Position numbers and translations under genes: made by a program | Shown: positions 1 to 11,416 of the stretch, piece by piece | Layout of the letters: every line of letters begins with the position of its first letter | How positions within the stretch are numbered: the first letter of the stretch is position 1 | Notes under the pieces: generated by a model | What the model was told of the DNA's origin: nothing | Database searches by the model: none | The model's input: only the letters and a program-made list of their open reading frames with translations | Source of the DNA: Pithys albifrons albifrons | Lineage: Eukaryota > Chordata > Aves > Passeriformes > Thamnophilidae | Assembly: GCF_047495875.1 (NCBI RefSeq) | Contig: NC_092461.1 | Coordinates: 48,365,101-48,429,100 of the forward strand | Direction: 5' to 3' | DNA length: 64,000 nucleotides

Positions 1-205
1 GTTCTGCAGTAGTAAAGTACTGCTCAAGTCATATAAAACTGACTTTTAAATCAGGCCCTGGCCCTGAACCATAGGAGTTTATGGCAGAAAGCAGCACAGA
101 GAGCAGTACAGAATCCTTACATCCAGAGACTTTGTAATGACTAACAAATTACAAAGAATTTCACCTATTCTAAAAAGAATAAATACAAATGTTATTCTAT
201 TTGTT

Positions 206-217
206 TCAATGACTTAT
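206..217. repeat. Target-site duplication, left copy (TCAATGACTTAT)
   Basis: This 12-bp direct repeat is identical to 519-530 and flanks the 5S-headed element exactly. The bases outside the two copies differ (T at 205, G at 518), so the match ends sharply, as expected of a duplication made at insertion by a LINE-type endonuclease. Confidence 0.85.
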
Positions 218-518
218 GTGTGTGTGTGGCTTGGCTTTGCAAATGAAGATCTGGGAAGGGCTCTCCCCACGTGGGTGTGCCCTTCCAGCCTGTGCAGTGG
301 ATTTTAGGTGAGGCTCAGCGTGCGCAGAACTGGCCCCACCGTTTAAGTCCTGAGGTTCATCTGCCACGGCCGAGCGAGCTTGGACAGTGACAGTGAAGTT
401 CTCAGGACTAGAAACTACAGCACCCAGCATTTCCCAGGAGGTCTCCCATCCAAGTACTAACCCTGCTTAGCTTCCGAGATCTGATGGGATCGGATGTCAG
501 GGAGGCATTTAACTGCTG
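218..518 (-). mobile_element. 5S rRNA-headed SINE-like retroposon with CA-repeat tail
   Basis: Read on the minus strand, the element starts with a degenerate 5S rRNA segment (518 to 415). A GC-rich body of about 190 bp that I do not recognise follows (414 to 229), and it ends in an 11-nt CA repeat (228-218). A perfect 12-bp target-site duplication flanks it. A polymerase III head, an unrelated body, a simple-repeat tail and a duplication together define a SINE of the 5S class (SINE3-like). The tail is neither poly-A (L1 type) nor the ATTCTATG octamer of CR1. It would fit mobilisation by an RTE-type LINE, since those end in short tandem repeats; that is inference. It lies in the same orientation as the host gene. 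The alternative is a one-off chimeric retrocopy of 5S RNA joined to another transcript. I see no second copy in the window. Confidence 0.75.
415..518 (-). pseudogene. 5S rRNA-derived segment with 10-nt internal deletion
   Basis: On the minus strand the sequence contains GATCTCGGAAGCTAAGCAGG and TTAGTACTTGGATGGGAGAC, then a stretch ending GGGTGCTGTAG, matching the second two thirds of vertebrate 5S rRNA. The first ~35 nt are diverged. The A box (AAGCTAAGCAGG) and C box (GGATGGGAGACC) are intact. The ten bases that normally lie between AGCAGGG and TTAGTACTTGG, which include the intermediate element of the internal promoter, are missing. It is not a functional 5S gene: no terminator T-run follows the 3' end, which runs directly into unrelated sequence. 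It forms the head of the retroposon at 218-518. Confidence 0.9.
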
Positions 519-530
519 TCAATGACTTAT
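519..530. repeat. Target-site duplication, right copy (TCAATGACTTAT)
   Basis: Perfect partner of 206-217, immediately next to the 5' (5S) end of the retroposon. Confidence 0.85.
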
Positions 531-3500
531 AGACCAAAGTTATTATAGAAACTTGATTTTTTTTTTCACTTATCAATGAATACACTTTACTAAAACCAGT
601 ATTATGGAGCACATGCATTTTTCCAATCTATAATATTATTAATACTTTGAAGGAAAAGATATCAATACAAGCTATTGTACTGTATATTGTTATTAGGATT
701 TTTGCGGATTGTGATTGTATTTTTGCAGTTCTCTTTACAGCAGTATTGTAAATGAAAACTTGTTATCTCATTGCTCTGCCAAAAATGTAAATATCAGAGA
801 ATCAAATTTACACTTAAGTCACTTGGTGAACCTTTCAGGTTTTTTTGTTTCCCAAAGCAAAGTCAATATTACTGCTTTCCAGCTTAGTTCTCTGGTAATG
901 ATCCCTATTGAAAATAAGACATCCACAATAGTAAAAATCCACTTTGTCAAGTGTGTAGTACAGCTCTGTGCTGTGATGTCCCAGGGAAAGGATTTTAACA
1001 ATTTTTGAATTGTTGTAATAAATATTTTCTAATACATGTCCCTTGTGAGACAGGAAGTCCCACTGAAGACTCTGTTTATAGGTTTTTACAAGGAGGAAAT
1101 GAATTTTAATGCCACTCTTAATAGACCTTTTAACTCAGTCAGAGAGGCTCTCACTTCATTAATTTAGTGAAGAAATTCAACAAAAACAGCATTATGAGGA
1201 CAGCTGTGATGTAGATAAAAACATTTCCATGGGAACAATGCTTCCAGCCAATGCGTGGATTCATCTGCCAATACACATCAAAGAGAGACACTGCAGGTTC
1301 AAAATTATAGTGATTTAGTCTCTGGAGATCCACTTGGCCAAAAATTATTCTATTAACCTATTACTTGTGTAAATTTCTAACAGCTACTGGTCTGATGACT
1401 ATTAGGTTTATTTTATTGAAATTATAACAAGAAACCTGGGGGGCAGGAATAGAGCACTGATTATAATCTGTTTCCTTATGTACATTACTATTCAAAGAAA
1501 ACTTCTGACTATACATCAAAACAGGAATAACAATATTTTAAATGAAGTTTCTTTTTCAAAGCTATTTTTCATTACAAATTAGAAATACCTCAACTGCTAG
1601 AGTATATAGGTTGACTTGAACTGGGTCTTCCCCTTTCTATTCGGTATAAATCTCTCTACACTGTTTTATTACCATAAATTAATAGATGTATAGCTTTGTC
1701 CATATTATCTCTACCATGTTTTTTTGTTTGTTTTTTTTTTGTAAACAGGAAGAAATTTCAAAATTGTTTTAGGTCAGATGTTGGACTATTTACCAAACAT
1801 CGCCACAATGAATGAGCAATGCAGCAAAAACACTCTAACAGCTATTTCCATGCACTAGCAGTTGCATTATTTACAGGGCTTCATAGATTTTTAGTACTTC
1901 TCACCACCTCTGGTAGAATAATTGCATTTTTTTTTGGGGGGGGGGGGGGTAGTGAAATACAATTGGTAACAATTTTTTAAATTTAAAGTTATAATGAAAA
2001 GTATTGTATCAATATTCATCTACTGTTGATAAATTTTCAAGTTTTCCTGTATAAAGTTACAGAAGAGCTTCATTACCCTGCCAACAGTAGTGAATCTTTG
2101 ATGAAATCCTTTCCTTTGATACAGAGAACTAAACCAGCCATTTACCCTGTGTGGATGCAAAAGAAGCCTAGCAAGAAAATTAGCTGAGGTCCAGAAGTGT
2201 TGCATTAGTCAGCTCTCATGTTCACTGATAAATACAAGCAATACATATGAGCTCTGAAGCTCGTCAAAAAAGAAAGTACATTGCAGTCAGTGTGAATTTT
2301 GAATAACATCCAAATTCTGTGAGTTTAAGAAGCATCTTCTTTAACCTGGCCTGGCAAAGAAGCAGTTGTGCTTGTAAAAGCCTGGTAATGACTAGCTTGC
2401 CAAATCAAAACTGACCACAAGCAACCTGATTTAATTGCAAGTTAATTACAGAAATGCACCTTGCATGTAGTTAATCTGAAAGTCAAATGCTGAGTGTGTT
2501 TTCCAACATACTGTTGAATTACAGTTTTCCAACAGAGATGGAGGAGACGGGTCAGTTTTCTGTATTTACGCTGCTACACCACAAGCTGTACTGCAAAGTT
2601 GCCTGGTGCTGCTCAGATTTCTTGAAGGGCTGACTAGAGCTCCATGAAATGAAAAGCAAGTAATGAACTGATAAACCAAACTTTAAATTCACTATGTGTC
2701 CTAGACCTAAAAATCACTAGAGACATAATGAAAAATGGAGTAAGAAAAGTGAGAAAAATTTCAGACTTCAAGGCTGAAATGCTCAAAAATATACAGAGGT
2801 AAGAGACATTATGTATTGTCTCAGTGTAAGGAGTACCCTGATTTATCATCTTGCTAAACTGACATGCGCTATATGGGACATTTTCTTATTTAGAAAACTC
2901 ATTGAAAGTTAGAAAACTCTGGGAGACAGACATGCAGGAACTGGACAGGATGCACTTCTGAGATTACATTAAGGGGAAAACCACATAATACACAGGGAAG
3001 AGCCAGATGTCCTAAAAGCGCTTTATTTAAATAAATTGCTGTAAGTAATACGGATTTCACTGTAGCTGCATCTATACTTCACTCATGAAAGACTATATGG
3101 CTTTGATTAGTACTGCACAAAGTGAATATGCTCATGCTTGTTTTCATTGTTATGTGGACCTGTGTGGTAGTGGCTGTCTAAAGAATAAAATAACTCTGAC
3201 ATTTACTTCATTCCTTGTAAATTCAGGTTGCTTGAGGACTCTGAAAAATCAGGGTTAGAATAGGCACTGCTAACTTCTCCTAAACCCAGAGCATATCTCT
3301 GAATTGATCTCCTGGGACTGAGAACTAAATGGACATGAGCAAGAGATCTGAAGCCATAATTGCCTCAACCAAAGAGACATTATCTGGGGCATCATGATCT
3401 TGCCTGGCTGGCTTCTGTCAGTTTGACAAAATGACTTTGAGTACTTTTGGCCTCTAGGGGAAATTATAAAAGCATACAGAAAACTCAAGACCATCATAAA

Positions 3501-6500
3501 AAGAAAATGTTGTGAGGAAATATGTCGTATATCTTTCTGAACAAGAGCCTGCAACCTTTGTTTTTCTGAGCTGGGGAAGAGAGGTCTATGACCAGATCCC
3601 CTACTGAGGCAATGTGCACTTTGCAAACCATGCAAGTTTGGAGCAACTCTCCTCTTATTTACCTTGGGCCTCCATAGGAATTGTGCTCATGTTATGGCTA
3701 CCTGTGGTATTTGTAAGGAAGTTTTATTTACTGTTGGGGGTCACCTGACGACACATCTCCCAGCTTGCTTACAAAGCACCTATGGACTTTAAGAGGAGTA
3801 TGATACAGCACACAGGTACAGTGTTATTACTAAGAATGTTCAGGTGCTTGGTCAAATAACATTAAAAATCATATATATGGGCAATGGCAAACCATTGGAG
3901 CATCATCTTGCCATATCTAGCAAGTACACAATAGTAAGAACACCACTGGGACCCTTATCCTTAATTCAAGCACAGTACTGGCCAGATGGGTCTGGCAATG
4001 TATTTCAAAGGCAATGGCACAAAACTCATGACTACATTTTAGAAATACTTCTATAAAGTTACATGAAGGAGTTTGTGTTTGTTTCTTAGAAGGCTAAGTG
4101 ATAAGCTTATTAATTTTTTTAATAAAGTACATTTAGAGGAATATATATTAATTTTACAGAATTTTGTCACTTTTCTAATAAAATAATACTCAAGTAAAAA
4201 GAGTGAATACATACATCACTAAGTCAGAACACCAAAATCATAATATCAAAGAAAGAAAAGCCTTATGAGCTTCAGCATTCAGTGCCTTGGTTTTTTTAAG
4301 TTACTACCCCACTTTTGTTGTTGCTGTTGCTATTATTGTCCACAGACCTGTTGTGCTCAATCCTGTACAAATCAAGATAAAAAAGTCTTTCTGTTGAATA
4401 AATTATGATTCAATCTACTTTTAAATAGCTTCAGAAAAATGAATCTTTTTAACACATTCAAAAGTGCAAAAACCAACTAATATTTGTTTCAAAGCCTCAT
4501 TTTAATTTTTTTCCTTCATCCCTCTTCCCTGCATATCTACAGTGCTTTTCCCTGCATCTCTTGTGTTTTTATTTGATTTTGTGATGATTACTGATGCACT
4601 GTTTTTAAATTACCTTTAAAGACAGGAGTGCATCAGTGCATCACAGTTCAGAGCTGGCTCAACAGAGGTTTAAGTCCAGGCTGCATTTCATGAAGGGGCA
4701 AGCAGTTTCAGTGATACTGCATTGCTGACAAAGAAGAAATGTCTAAGTTCCCTGCTGGGCACCATATATATCAAAGCCACAGACTGTTTCAAATGAGCTA
4801 TTTTTACTGTTCACCTGTTAATAATGTGTACTTCTGAATTCATTACTTTATTATTTCCCACTGGATCAAAATGAGTTCACGAGCTGTAAAGGAGCCTATG
4901 TGTGTTTTGCACTTATTCCAAAGTTCCATTAAAAAAACAGGTCTTCAAGGGTTTGGTAGGTGGTGACAAATGACTTAGAAACAGGTAACTTTGCTCAATT
5001 TCTCAAATTATTTGCATTCTACTCTCTGTACAGATTTCACAATAAATATATGAATTTATATAATTCCTTTCTGAACCATTGATCTTTTGCATACTTTTCC
5101 ATAATATTTTCCAGAAGTTACACCTAGTTTTCTTCTGCATGTCACCTATGGAAATGTAAAAAACGACAAATGCCCAAATTATTGACAATATATGCTGGTA
5201 CAGACCCAGTAGCTATATGAATTTATAGCTTTTGAAGATTTGCCTTGCTGTAGAATACTAAAGTTAAAAAGTTTGTATAAAAAGTAGTGGCTTTGAATCT
5301 ATGCTTCAGATGGGCAAGAATTTGCCATAAACTCTTAACAGACTCTTCTCAGCACAATAATACTAACAAAATCTTCCTGAAAAAACCTTTATTTTAGGTC
5401 CTTTGATTTTAGATATACAGACTGGCAATACTTAAACAGCTCTGCTTATCTAGTCATAAGTATGCAAAAGAGTTATGTTAGAGAAACACAAAATAAAGTT
5501 GCTTTTTCTTCTTCAAGGCCCCAGTGCCTGATACATGCCCCAAACTGCCTGAATAATGAAACATTTTGCAGCTGAAAAGAACTGGTGAACATTGTACTGC
5601 AACCTGCCATTCTCATCCCAGGAATGGCAAGGTCACTTTGTTGTAATGTTGAAAACATTGTTAAACCAACACATTTGGTTGAGAGCTTCAGGAAATTGCA
5701 TGCTGCCATGTGTTCCCTGAAAAATTACATGAACATTGACATAACTGGGCCCAAGTTCTCTCTCTCCATGGCAGAAATGGCATTGTGTGAACCTTATGTA
5801 TCTTTCTATTTATCTAGATTGTTATTTATAGCTATTGGGAACACAGACTACCTGTACTGCAATTTTGCTAAAAGATCAATCATGCAGTGGGGAGTCTCAG
5901 GCTGCGGTTTTCTCTTCCAGACATACAGCCTTTTTGGCTTAAAAAGTTAGGCACAATTAACTTCTTTCATGCAGTAGTGTAGTTGAAGTAGTCATTGGAA
6001 TCCTGAAATAGCTTTAAGAAATCAAAGAGCACATACATGTTGAAAAGGAATTCTTGATGTTGCCTTTGCACAGTTTTTGATATTTTTAGCAGAATATAGC
6101 TGCCACCCCTGTGAAGGAGCTTACACAAACTGAATTGATATGCTTTTTCTTCTGGCTTTGCAAAACACTGCATTTAACTGATAATAGTTCCAATCACAGT
6201 GGAAGGCTCACAAAAACTGAAATACTAAAATTAAAATTTAATGAAAAACTAAGGAAGAAATATGCATCAAGAATCAGTTTTAAAACCTACAAATTAAATT
6301 CTTTTTTTTTTTTTTACTAACTGATCCAAAAAAGGTCTAAAAAGTCAATTTGAGATGAATCTTCATACCTAAGAACAGAAGGGGAACAAAGAGCATGAAG
6401 GATTAGGAAGAAAAAAGGTTTTGTATCTGAAGAAATACATTACTTAAAACTATATCCTGCACTCTGTTTCTTGAATCTTAAAGTGACTCTGCAAAATTAC

Positions 6501-9500
6501 AACTCAGATGACTTTTTCCACTACAAATTCTCCTTTCTTGGTTATGTCATCTTCTTACTTAATCAGCTCTATTCCTTCTACTGTCCTAAAGCGTTCACTT
6601 TCTTTCTTCCCATGGGATGTCACTGGGATGTTTCTTCCAATACATAGCAAAGCTTTGTGACTTACACACGCTTTCTATTTCACATCTGTACTGTTTCTGC
6701 CACCCACTGGGTAATTGCTTTGTCCACTCTCACAGTTTCAAATGACAGCTTCTGCAGTGCTTTTCTCCAGCCCCAGCAATTTACCCAATAACCCCTTCTA
6801 GGATACTGGAGAAAAGATTATGTTTCATAGCCTTTCTGCTTGACTGTGTCATATTTCTCCAGACATCAGTAAAAAGTTACACTCTCTTTTATCCAGTTCT
6901 ATGTAGTTCATTTTTATTTCTCAGTATTTTAGCATTTGTTCCTTTTCATATTTATTTTCTCTCATTCAAGATTCAAAGATCAACTCATGCTGCTCATCAG
7001 ACTCACCCCATCATCCACTTGATATATTTTTAGAAAGCACTTCATGTTTTCTCCTTATTGCCTGGAATGCTTGAAAAGAGCTCTCCAGAAACATTCACAA
7101 ATCTGTCTTGTTTTCTTTGCTCAAATCTGCTCTGTTGTCAAGATGTTCCCAATCCAGTGGTATAACTATTTTCTGTCATGTGGAACATCCCTTAGTTCTT
7201 CTGTGCTTTGCTCTCTGAACTCATATGTTATTTCATGATATAGACTCTGTGTGCTTGGAACAGAGGTTGTGTTTCTCTACAGTATTTCAACAGTGAAATC
7301 GTGCTCTGTGACTACAATTGCTGTGTATGCACATGATGAAACAAAACTATTGTGACTATCAGAGTTAATGCCTAGGATTGATATTTTGAAAAAGTAAGGG
7401 TAAGATTTAGTGAAGTCTTAAACAGATTACCTGCAATAAAAATTATTAATTTTCACAGATTAGATCTAAAGGGGCTTTTAAAAAAATTATTATTTTTGTC
7501 CCTGAGATCATCAGGGAGCTGGAATAAGAAACAATGTCAGAAAACTGTACAAAATGAATATTCAACAGCAAACCTTGGGCAACACTTTTTGTTTACTACC
7601 ATGTATTGCCAAGAAGGAACTTAATTATGATTTCCCTATAGGTAAACCATATGCCAAGGTTTAGTTTTACAAGGTTTAATGAAGGAAAAATCTGATGCTG
7701 CAGCTATTTCTGCCAAAAAAGATTAATTGATTTAATGTGCTCCAGTGCTCCAAAAGGTAATGCACCTTACTGTGCTGCAGTACTCTTTAAAATAGGTATT
7801 GGATGGATGCATGATGGATATCTGTCTTCACAGTCATTTAAGTTACATTGAACCCACCTATGATCTCAGCAGATTGATGGAGTGATTGTGAGCTGCTCTT
7901 GCATTTGAGTGCCCAGAGAAAAGATGACTCCTGTTCAACTAAAGATGAAGCTTTGAAGTAAAAATATGTGTTGAAAATCCCCATGTGCAATATAGCTTTT
8001 CTTGATGCCCACGATTTCAAGAACTACATAATAATTTACTCCTATTCTATCATGGATCAACTGGCTGCTTTGTTTCCCCTGGATCTCTCAAATACCTATT
8101 GATATGTTTGATTAACATGCTTGGTGTTTGTTTAATATTGGTGGTGTGCCTGAAAACATTTTTTTTTAAGCTGAACTCATTAACTTATCTTATAAATTGC
8201 CAAAGAAACAAGCAGAAGGCACTGAATTTACAACAATGCTGACAACTGATCTTGCCTACAGGCTTGTCTACTGAAAAGACAAGTTGTGATAATACAGTAT
8301 GTTAATGATACACAACTTCACGTGTATATAAATGTGTACACATGCCTGCACCTATACAGGAATTAGCCTGTGCTTTTCTGTTTGATTCTTACCCAGAAAA
8401 ATGTTCAGACAATACTAGAAAATGAGCAATTACTCTGCCATGGGAAAGGAAGGTGGATATAGAGAAGCTTTTATTCACAACTTACAAACTAAAAGTAGTC
8501 AAAATGGGCAAAGTGGACAAATAATACTAGAGACTGATTTCCATGCAGGGAGTCAAAGTCTAACAGAAACAAGAGTCACTGCACAACAGTCACTTAATAG
8601 CATCTTGTTTCGCTATTGAGTAGGGCTGCTGACTTGTGACACTTCTTCCTGGAGGCAGAGAGCAGCTAACAAAAGGAATAAGCTGGCACACGGAACAAGA
8701 AGTTGTTTCTCAAAGAGAACTTTACCTTATGTGAGGGACAGTATAATGGCTATTTTAAGTGAAATCTAGAAACCAGGAACAGTCATGCTTTTGAAAGGCA
8801 GGACTTTCATATAAACCTTATAGCAGTCCCTGGAACATGTATGCCAAGGCACTCTTAAAAACAGCTGTTTCTAAACAACTGCTTTTGCAAAATTCTAAAT
8901 TGTAGAGACATGAGTGAAGGAATGATAGCACTTAATGCATAAAAACAGTAGTATGGCTATATTAGCCCATACCAGCCCAGACTAAATACTAGGCACTTTG
9001 ATTTTGTCTTTGCCTCACCTTTGTTTTGAGCATGTTATGTTTGTGAGTATGTACAGGCATACATACATCTAAGTTTGTAGCAGTGAAAGAAAGTGGATTT
9101 CCACAGAGTGCTCTGTGCTTACCCTAATGTATATAAGGACAGTTTTACAGGCATAAGTTATCTACAGGTAGTGCAGAAGTGGCAGGATAAAATAAAAGTA
9201 TTTTTTTCTGAGTTCTCTCATCATTCTCATGTGAGTGAGAAGGGGTTCAAGGATATTCATCAAATCTGAAACTCATTTCTTGCTAATGAAGAAAGAAGGA
9301 ATATTGTATTTTTCTCAATGCAATTTACATGTATTTTGCAATACAAAATGTCAGAAATTTACATGGTTTTAAGGATTCATGGTAAAATGTATAATTTGAG
9401 AATATTATCTGATAAAACCAGAGCCAGCTGTGCTGAAATGTGCTGGATACAATAACAGCAGCAGGGGTGCATGACCTCTCCACAATACAGCAATCCTTGA

Positions 9501-9991
9501 CAGTTATTCATGTGGAACAAACAAAACCAAAAGGAAGACTCCGCATATCCAAACTGATTGCCAATCACTATGCATCACTATGCAAAGACAATAAAAAAAA
9601 ATTAAATTGATGAGATATCACTCAACAAACAATTTTTTCTGAAGCAATAATTCAAGCATGGAATATAATAAGGAATCTTACAATTTCTACTGTTTATTAT
9701 AGTCAAACCCAAACTTTATTCTAAACCAGTTTAAAAAATAGTATGCTGTAGTTGCCTGCATATTAATGAGTCAAGTTGATGTGCTGCATCATTTGGTATG
9801 CAGAACAAGTTCATTGAAGCTGAGAGTGAAACTCGATTAAATATGAAAGCATCATGACAGAAAGCAAAGCAAAACAAAAAAAAAAGCTGCAGAGAGCATA
9901 GGCAATAAACAAGAAAAAGGAATAAAAAGGGAAGACAAGCAGGGTCCTGGAGGAAGAAGAATAGGTCTATAGAAACAGAAGTATATTTTAC
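531..9991 (-). other. RIMS2: RIMS2 intron, partial (downstream of the acidic exon)
   Basis: This is non-coding sequence after the donor CAG|GTAAAAT at 9992/9991. The next expected exon, the RIM2 continuation that begins near VFTSKM in the common isoform, was not found and must lie left of the window. The intron holds the 5S-headed retroposon at its far end, a T9G14 tract at 1927-1949 and scattered A/T runs. Open frames here have no family resemblance, no usable splice sites in the required phase 2, and low-complexity composition. I see no gene on either strand. Confidence 0.75.
1927..1949. repeat. T9G14 homopolymer tract
   Basis: Nine T followed by fourteen G on the plus strand. In the RIMS2 transcript it becomes a C14A9 tract. 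Long G runs can form intermolecular or slipped G-quadruplexes and are prone to length error. Confidence 0.9.
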
Positions 9992-10237
9992 CTGTCATCC
10001 TCTTTCCCTTCCTCAGCTTGGTCTTCTTGAGCTTTTTCATCGTGCCCTGATTCTTTGATCTCCTTATCACAGTTCTCTGTCACCTCTGGCCCTTCCCCTT
10101 TTTCATTAATTTCTTGCTCCTTTGCTTTTTCCTCCTTCTCCTCCTCCTCCTCTTTTTCTTCCTCCTCAGGAAATACTTCATCTTGTTCATCCCCTTCCAG
10201 CCCTCCCTCTTTTTTTCCCTCTATATCCCTTGTCCTT
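9992..10237 (-). CDS. RIMS2: RIMS2 cassette exon encoding a glutamate-rich acidic insert
   Basis: A 246-nt exon with a strong pyrimidine tract and acceptor (GTTGACTTCAG|AAGGACA) and a consensus donor (GACAG|GTAAAAT). It starts and ends in phase 2. It joins the upstream exon in frame (NKKI-R-RTRDIEG), and skipping it leaves the frame open. It contributes 81 whole codons, 29 of them Glu and 8 Asp against 11 Lys and 2 Arg, with a core such as VFPEEEEKEEEEEKEEKAKE. No cysteine framework, membrane segment or enzyme motif is visible, so it is probably disordered or a charged helix. It would sit in the linker just before the C2B-proximal conserved part of RIM2. I do not recall this insert from common mammalian RIM2 isoforms, so its conservation is uncertain. 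The (GAG)n-like coding strand could vary in length and is rich in purine splicing-enhancer motifs. The splice evidence is good; tissue use is unknown. Confidence 0.85.
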
Positions 10238-11243
10238 CTGAAGTCAACAAAAATTGAAAAAGGCATGCAAAAAGAAAAAAGAAAACAATACATTAAAGTC
10301 AAGGTCATGGAGAAGAGCATGCATGAAAAAGGAAATGCAAAAGAAATTAAATAAAAACTAAAGCATGGAAGCGGTCATAAGGTAAATCATGCTGGCTAAG
10401 AGTCCAGCCTACACTAGAGAGCCCTAGAACATGTTCCTGGGACAGTCTGTAAGTCCTTCTTCAAATAAAACTTGCATGGCAACACATCACATTTAGAAAT
10501 GTGTACAGAACTGTGTGAAAGAAACAATGTGGTCCTAACAATGCTCACATAAGCAGATGCTTAAACACACCATTTCTCTCAAGAACATTTTCTGAGAGTT
10601 AACATAGGTGAATAAGGTGGGTTACACCTTCAAGAAAAATTATTGTTCATTTATGCACCAAATGAAAGTGAAAGCTCCTGTGAGTGCACACAGGGTGCAG
10701 ACAAAGAAAATGCATTGTTTTGGTCACAGATACTCAATGTACATCTTGTTGAAGGGCAGTTCAATGGCTGTACACCTACAATGTACACCTAAGTTGGACT
10801 AGTGTAAGTATTAAATAAATTGAACTGATCTGTGTACATATTAAATAATACATCTATAAAAGCTCAACAGCTCTATTTAAAAGGAAAATAGGTTACCTCT
10901 GCTGGCATAAACTTTCCAGTTAAAATGTTTTTTCAGCCATATTAAGTATTTTATAAAATGGTTTTCAGAAAGTGCAAATCTAAGCATGTCTAATGCTAGC
11001 TGACAGCATATGTTTGTTATTTTAGTGTACGTTAGATATCCCAAGATGACAAAACTTGGCCAAAAATAAATACTATGAAGACTTCAAAAAGCATGGGCTG
11101 CAAAAGACAATTAAACTACTATTTTGGAAATTCCCTGCAAATTTCATTTTAGGCAATATGTTAATTTCAAATGCACATATTGATAAGTGTTCAGTTAGTC
11201 AAACTACACAGCTGTAGCTGTCACTATAGCTCATGGTGCTCAC
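10238..11243 (-). other. RIMS2: RIMS2 intron (1006 nt)
   Basis: A short phase-2 intron between the SDSDVSDVS exon and the acidic exon, with donor AAG|GTGAGC and acceptor TTGACTTCAG. A T/C-rich tract lies just before the acceptor. No repeat or other gene is seen. Confidence 0.85.
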
Positions 11244-11416
11244 CTTATCTTCTTGTTTCCTCTTGGACGCTCTGACTGGACGGACATGTAGCTTGTGCTG
11301 CTGAAACGTGAAGCGCTGCTCGTCCGTGACACAGCGGAGACATCGCTGACATCACTGTCTGAAGACTTATTGGAAACATTGTCTGAGCCTCGATGAGGAT
11401 CCCGCCCTGACCGATA
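11244..11416 (-). CDS. RIMS2: RIMS2 exon: Ser-rich linker before C2B
   Basis: A 173-nt exon with acceptor TTCCCTCTTGCAG|TATCGG and donor ATAAG|GTGAGC. It begins in phase 0 and ends in phase 2 (57 codons plus AG). It encodes YRSGRDPHRGSDNVSNKSSD, then SDVSDVSAVSRTSSASRFSS, then TSYMSVQSERPRGNKKI. This matches the conserved RIM linker. The residues SRFSSTSYMSVQSE and PRGNKKI point to RIM2, since RIM1 has SRLSSTSFMSEQSE and PRGRIS. RIM2 is a cytosolic presynaptic active-zone scaffold that primes vesicles and recruits calcium channels; this segment is a disordered Ser/Thr-rich region between the PxxP motif and C2B and is a plausible phosphorylation target (inference). The last split codon reads Arg if the 246-nt acidic exon follows, and would read Ser if the conserved VFTSKM exon follows directly. 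Confidence 0.96.

Noticed and set aside
206..430. Minus-strand 74-codon frame over the retroposon
   Set aside because: It runs through the body and part of the 5S head of a noncoding element; it is a shadow frame.
9988..10320. Reading the acidic block as a stand-alone 110-codon protein beginning at an upstream Met
   Set aside because: The first ~28 codons lie upstream of a clear TTCAG acceptor in a pyrimidine tract; phase and splice sites show it is an internal exon.
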